The notes under the pieces were generated by a model. The model saw only the letters and a list, made by a program, of their open reading frames with translations, did not search any database and was not told where the DNA came from. From Actinomycetes bacterium (lineage in GTDB: Bacteria; Actinomycetota; Acidimicrobiia; Acidimicrobiales; Acidimicrobiaceae): DNA of 16,784 bases. This document shows positions 13,661-16,784 of this stretch, piece after piece (the stretch's first letter is position 1; the number at the start of each line of letters is the position of its first letter). The stretch covers positions 1 to 16,784 of the forward strand of contig JAKASN010000003.1 of assembly GCA_021819025.1 (NCBI GenBank). Reading direction: 5' to 3'. Position numbers and translations under genes: made by a program.

Positions 13661-14384
13661 ATGGCTCGAAGAAAAGATGCCAAAGCCGTGCGACGTCGGG
13701 GTCAAGACGCCAAGAATTCCGCAAAAGGCGCGGTTCGGCGGAAGTGGCCCGTCGTAGGCGGGATTCAAGCGCAGGGTTCGCGTCAAGCACCCGAGCTCAT
13801 CGACATCACCCTTGAGCACCATCAGCGAGAGCGGGCACCGATCCATCCTCAAGGCCTGGTTCGAGACTGCGAAGGTGAGGATCTCGCCCAAGACCGTTGT
13901 CGGCTACGCCCGGCGGATCCACGATCACCTCGGGCCCAGATTCGGATGAATTCCAACCGACGAGATCAGCGCCGCCGAAATCGACACGCTCTATCGTCAC
14001 CTCTTCCTCAAAGGCGACTGCCCCCAAGCTAGACCCTTGCGCTCTCGCGCCGGGGCCTAAAAGCGAGCCATCAAGTGGGGTGGCTCGAAAACAACGTGGG
14101 GTGCCGCGCGCCGATCCGCCATAGAACACCCAGGCGCCGAGAGCCGCGCCCACAGTCGGAACATCTTCAAGAAATTCTCAACGAGGCGCGGGAACCTCTG
14201 CGTTCTGCGATAGACCGACGTCGAGGTCAGCGTCTTGAAGATCCGGCGCTCGATCGCCTACATTCTGGCCACTGGTCTCGGGAATGGCTCGACCAAACCA
14301 ACCGGATCCGCATGCACGACCCTCGATCCCTGTGCCGACACGATGGAAGGGGTCGTTGGGACCCGCTTCAAACTCGAGGCGTAG
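13661..14384 (+). pseudogene. Degraded tyrosine-recombinase (integrase) gene next to tRNA-Lys
   Basis: Pieces of an actinobacterial phage-type integrase survive in changing frames. The N-terminal SAM-like DNA-binding domain reads ILKAWFETAKVRISPKTVVG and GYARRIHDHLGPRFG, then a TGA at 13947-13949, then in the same frame IPTDEISAAEIDTLYRHLFL. A shifted frame gives VGWLENNVGCR (family: VRWGWLxxNP) and PRPQSEHLQEILNEAREP, the start of the catalytic domain. A further shift gives VSVLKIRRSIAYILATGLG and STKPTGSACTTLDP (family: RRSxxxxTKTxxxRxxxLD). The C-terminal HxxR and catalytic Tyr are missing, and the frame ends at TAG 14382-14384. The protein cannot work. Its placement directly behind tRNA-Lys marks an old integration event. 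Confidence 0.75.
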
Positions 14385-14572
14385 GAGTTACACGGCCATT
14401 GAGCTCGCTTTCCATCTGGCACCGCAAAGGCCGTACGCTTCGCTTGCGCAAATTGCCCCTACCAAGCTGAAGCTAGCTCCGAGGAGAAATACCGCCGCCA
14501 TCAACTAGGGAGCGGAAACGTCACATTGACTCTCACCGATATAAGCAACGTGGTAACAACTTTTGCCCCAGC

Positions 14573-15205
14573 TCAGTCTTCGTCGGGTTCTCCTTGCCAG
14601 GCTTCGTGAGCCTCCCTAAGTGCAAATCCGGCTATCACAAAACCAGCCACGGGATCCACCCACGCTTGGCCGGTAGTGCGATCGATAGTTATTGCGGCAA
14701 GGACGGCAAAGGCCATCCAGGCACACAACATCGACTCGGCAGCTTCGCTCAATAGGAGTGCACTCCCTATCGCTTTGGCAGTGCGTCGCTTGGCGACTGC
14801 CAAAGCGGGCATCACCACGAGAGCCGTGGCGCTCACCGCGATGCCCGCCCAAGAACTCTTGGGGTGGAGGTGGCCGGCGAGGTTGATGCTTCCGTCGATA
14901 AAAAGATAGACCGCAAGAGCTATGAAGGTAACCGCGATGCCCCGCAACGCAAGCTTCTCGCGGGCATCGTTCACCTCCCGAGATTTCATCGCGCGCCTCA
15001 AGCGTGTCAGAACCAGTCCCGCAGCGACAATTTCTATTCCCGAGTCCAACCCGAATCCGGTCATCGCCACAGAGCCTGTTGCAATGCCAACCACCGCCCC
15101 AACCAAAGCTTCGACGGCGTTCCATGCCACTGTGACGGCTTCTAAGCGCACTCCTCGGCGCACTAAAGGACTTCTCGCTAGAGCTCCTGGGTCGTTGCCG
15201 TTCAC
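14573..15205 (-). CDS. CDF-like cation transporter with atypical metal site
   Basis: The 210-residue protein has six predicted membrane helices in the order of the cation diffusion facilitator family. Helix 2 carries GFGLDSGIEIVAAG (D54 and E58), and helix 5 carries LLSEAAESMLCAW (E154, E157), where zinc-type CDFs have HxxxD. The His residues are replaced, so the transported ion may differ or the site may be altered. The cytosolic C-terminal domain is almost absent. I chose GTG 15205, with AAAGG 7 bases upstream; a GTG at 15229 would add 8 residues. The family is found as single genes in mycobacteria and relatives and resembles the TMEM163 type. The gene faces the integrase remnant, so it may be ordinary chromosome or leftover cargo. 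Confidence 0.75.
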   Translation of the reverse strand: MNGNDPGALARSPLVRRGVRLEAVTVAWNAVEALVGAVVGIATGSVAMTGFGLDSGIEIVAAGLVLTRLRRAMKSREVNDAREKLALRGIAVTFIALAVYLFIDGSINLAGHLHPKSSWAGIAVSATALVVMPALAVAKRRTAKAIGSALLLSEAAESMLCAWMAFAVLAAITIDRTTGQAWVDPVAGFVIAGFALREAHEAWQGEPDED

Positions 15206-15786
15206 GGTACCGCCTTTGCGCGCGGGCACCTCGAGGCACTGCCGCAGCTAGCGGTGGTCGCCTCAAGTAACCCGCAGACGTATTTCTCCATATCGCCATG
15301 GTAGGCCTATCGTCCCGCCCGCACTACTGCCACCAGCGATACTTGGACTCGAGGCGGACTTCGTCCGGTCCAACATCAGCTGGCGAGGCGAGCGCGCCAG
15401 GCAACTCATCATCGCGCTGTTCACCTAAAAGTGGTTTTTTGCCATGGAGATCGCCATGGAGCGGCACCAAGACCAGAGGTGGGACCGCTCAGCAGCAAAC
15501 CTTCCCGAAACAGATGGCAACCACCGTCGTCACCACACGAGACAAAGGCGTCGGCTGTCTTCGTCGGGACCAGGAGCACCCACACCGGGCAAAAAGAGAT
15601 CTGCGCCTTTATAGAGTCCCCGAACTCCTTGGCGGGATCAAGACCATTTTGATGCCTTCGACGTGACTCGATAATAGACCGAGGCTCAGCTTGCTCGGAT
15701 AATCGCTTTATCTTGCGAAACTGATGTCATGGGAATGCGTGAAGCGATTCAGGGGCTTAACCTAGCGGACAGAATTGAGGTCTCCC
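15206..15786. other. Long stretch without a clear gene
   Basis: Both strands have open frames of 70-120 codons around 15298-15666, but all are rich in Arg, Ser, Pro and His with no recognisable motif. One plus-strand frame reads VRSNISWRGERARQLIIALF to a stop and resumes after it (KWFFAMEIAMERHQDQRWD), which may be a second decayed gene of the same remnant. GCCATGGAGATC and GCCATGGAGCGG repeat GCCATGGAG at 12-base spacing (15441-15462). The right end holds the ribosome site of the next gene. Confidence 0.3.
15777..15780 (+). promoter_or_regulatory. Ribosome-binding site of the Grx-TrxR fusion gene
   Basis: GAGG lies 6 bases before the ATG at 15787 and sets the start. Confidence 0.5.
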
Positions 15787-16784
15787 ATGGCTAGTGAAGT
15801 AAGAATTCTGGGTACGAATTGGTGCCCCGATTGCAAGCGCGCAAAACAGTTCCTTTCTGATCAGCGAGTTCCTTACCGCTTCATCGACGTCGAAGAAGAC
15901 GCCACGGCACGGATGGAGGTTGAGGCCAAGAGCGGTGGAAAGCTCATCATACCTTTGGTAGAGTTCCCCGATGGCACCATCTTGATCGAACCGGACAACT
16001 CCGAGATCGCCGAAGTGCTCAGCCTAAACATCAATGCCAAGAAGACCTTCTATGACCTGATCATTATCGGCGCGGGACCCGCCGGGTTGACCGCAGGAAT
16101 CTATGCCGCACGCGAAGGTATCGATGTCCTCATTCTCGACAAGGGGGCCTTGGGGGGCCAGGCCGGAGCGACGGAAAGGGTCGACAACTACCCAGGATTC
16201 CCTGAAGGTGTCAGCGGAACGGGCCTTGCAGAACTCTATGTGAAACACGCCGAGCGATATGGCGTTGAAATGCTCTCTGGAGTCGCAGTTGATACCGTGG
16301 CCAAGGACGACGGAAACATCGCAGTGGGCACCGACAGAGGCGTGATCTACCGATGTCATGCCCTGGTGGTCGCGACAGGTTCGACCTATCGAAAGCTGGA
16401 GGTACCCGGCGAAGATGACCTGATCGGTGCAGGAATACACTTCTGTGCGACGTGTGACGGCCCCTTCTATAAAGGGGCGGAAAACTTAGTGGTAATTGGT
16501 GGGGGGAACTCTGCGCTTGAGGAGGGCCTCTTCCTCACCCAATTCGCCAAGCACATCACGATCCTCCAAGCCCTCGATGATCTCACCGCATCCAAAATTC
16601 TTCAAGAGCGCGTCCGCAACGACAGCCGGTTCGAGATAATCACCTCCGTGAAGGTGACAAAGTTCCTCGCCGGAGAGGGAGGAAAGCTCGAATCAGTCGC
16701 CATCGAGCGCGACGGAAAGAACGAGACAATTCGTGCCGACGGAGTCTTTGTATTCATAGGTCTCACTCCCAATAGCGGGTTCAT
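15787..16784 (+). CDS. Glutaredoxin-thioredoxin reductase fusion (3' end outside window)
   Basis: The frame is open for 332 codons to the right edge. Residues 1-80 are a glutaredoxin/mycoredoxin-like domain with the redox pair C13-P-D-C16 (TNWCPDCKRAK) and the cis-Pro segment KLIIPLVEFPDG. From about residue 88 a thioredoxin-reductase flavoprotein begins: FYDLIIIGAGPAGLTAG binds FAD, LGGQAGATERVDNYPGFP follows, the active-site disulfide is C220-A-T-C223 (HFCATCDGPFY), and VIGGGNSALEEGLFL (236-250) binds NADPH. VFVFIGLTPNSGF at the edge precedes the C-terminal FAD motif. The enzyme would pass electrons from NADPH through FAD to its own CxxC thiol and on to disulfide or mixed mycothiol substrates. 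The tie to mycothiol is inferred from the mshA-like gene in the window. Confidence 0.9.
   Translation, partial: MASEVRILGTNWCPDCKRAKQFLSDQRVPYRFIDVEEDATARMEVEAKSGGKLIIPLVEFPDGTILIEPDNSEIAEVLSLNINAKKTFYDLIIIGAGPAGLTAGIYAAREGIDVLILDKGALGGQAGATERVDNYPGFPEGVSGTGLAELYVKHAERYGVEMLSGVAVDTVAKDDGNIAVGTDRGVIYRCHALVVATGSTYRKLEVPGEDDLIGAGIHFCATCDGPFYKGAENLVVIGGGNSALEEGLFLTQFAKHITILQALDDLTASKILQERVRNDSRFEIITSVKVTKFLAGEGGKLESVAIERDGKNETIRADGVFVFIGLTPNSGF

Noticed and set aside
13416..13790. 124-codon minus-strand frame containing PPLGLEPRTHGLKV
   Set aside because: That peptide is the reverse translation of the tRNA-Lys gene, a common false ORF.
15298..15666. 122-codon plus-strand frame before the Grx-TrxR gene
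   Set aside because: Odd composition, no homology that I recognise and no ribosome site; treated as unassigned.
13506..16784. Second copy of the tRNA-Lys 3' end (attR) inside the window
   Set aside because: I looked for repeats of GGTTCGAGTCCCAG to the right of the integrase and found only partial matches such as GGTTCGAGACTG at 13858.
1..16784. CRISPR array, rRNA or complete insertion sequence
   Set aside because: No regularly spaced repeats, no rRNA-like stretch and no transposase with terminal inverted repeats were seen.

Overview
The window looks like chromosomal DNA from an actinobacterium of moderate GC content. An acidimicrobial-type lineage (class Acidimicrobiia) is my best guess, but that is inference. 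The evidence is an MshA-type glycosyltransferase (mycothiol), a nickel superoxide dismutase paired with its maturation protease, a fused CobA-HemD protein, an RsiG-like c-di-GMP-responsive anti-sigma factor, and many genes with a TANNNT -10 element 6 to 8 bases before the start codon, which suggests leaderless transcripts.

Bases 1-2018 (minus strand) hold the 5' end of a ClC-type chloride channel gene, a MarR-family regulator whose start codon lies inside a palindromic operator, and hemB. Bases 2217-6590 (minus) form a tight tetrapyrrole operon: precorrin-2 dehydrogenase-like gene, hemA, hemC, then the cobA-hemD fusion. Overlaps of 13 and 4 bases and a 29-base gap link these genes. Together with hemB they run from glutamyl-tRNA to uroporphyrinogen III and on into the siroheme branch. 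A seven-helix membrane protein of unknown function diverges from the operon head at about 6690 and converges on proC.

Bases 8459-10002 hold a small unknown protein converging on mshA. Next comes the RsiG-like anti-sigma factor (10122-10661), the most interesting gene here: it has one exact and one near-exact copy of the c-di-GMP signature E(X)3S(X)2R(X)3Q(X)3D. Then come sodX (minus) and sodN (plus), divergent, with a 15-bp perfect hairpin after sodN.

Bases 11645-14572 are partly decayed. They hold a broken minus-strand reading region behind a diheme-cytochrome-b-like membrane protein, an intact tRNA-Lys(UUU) and, directly behind it, a wrecked tyrosine integrase, the scar of an integrative element that used the tRNA as its target. 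A CDF-like transporter with an unusual metal site follows (minus), then about 550 bases without a clear gene. The window ends inside a glutaredoxin-thioredoxin reductase fusion (plus).

The theme outside the tetrapyrrole operon is redox defence: NiSOD, mycothiol synthesis and a Grx-TrxR fusion. No sigma factor partner for the RsiG-like protein and no complete mobile element is present in the window.
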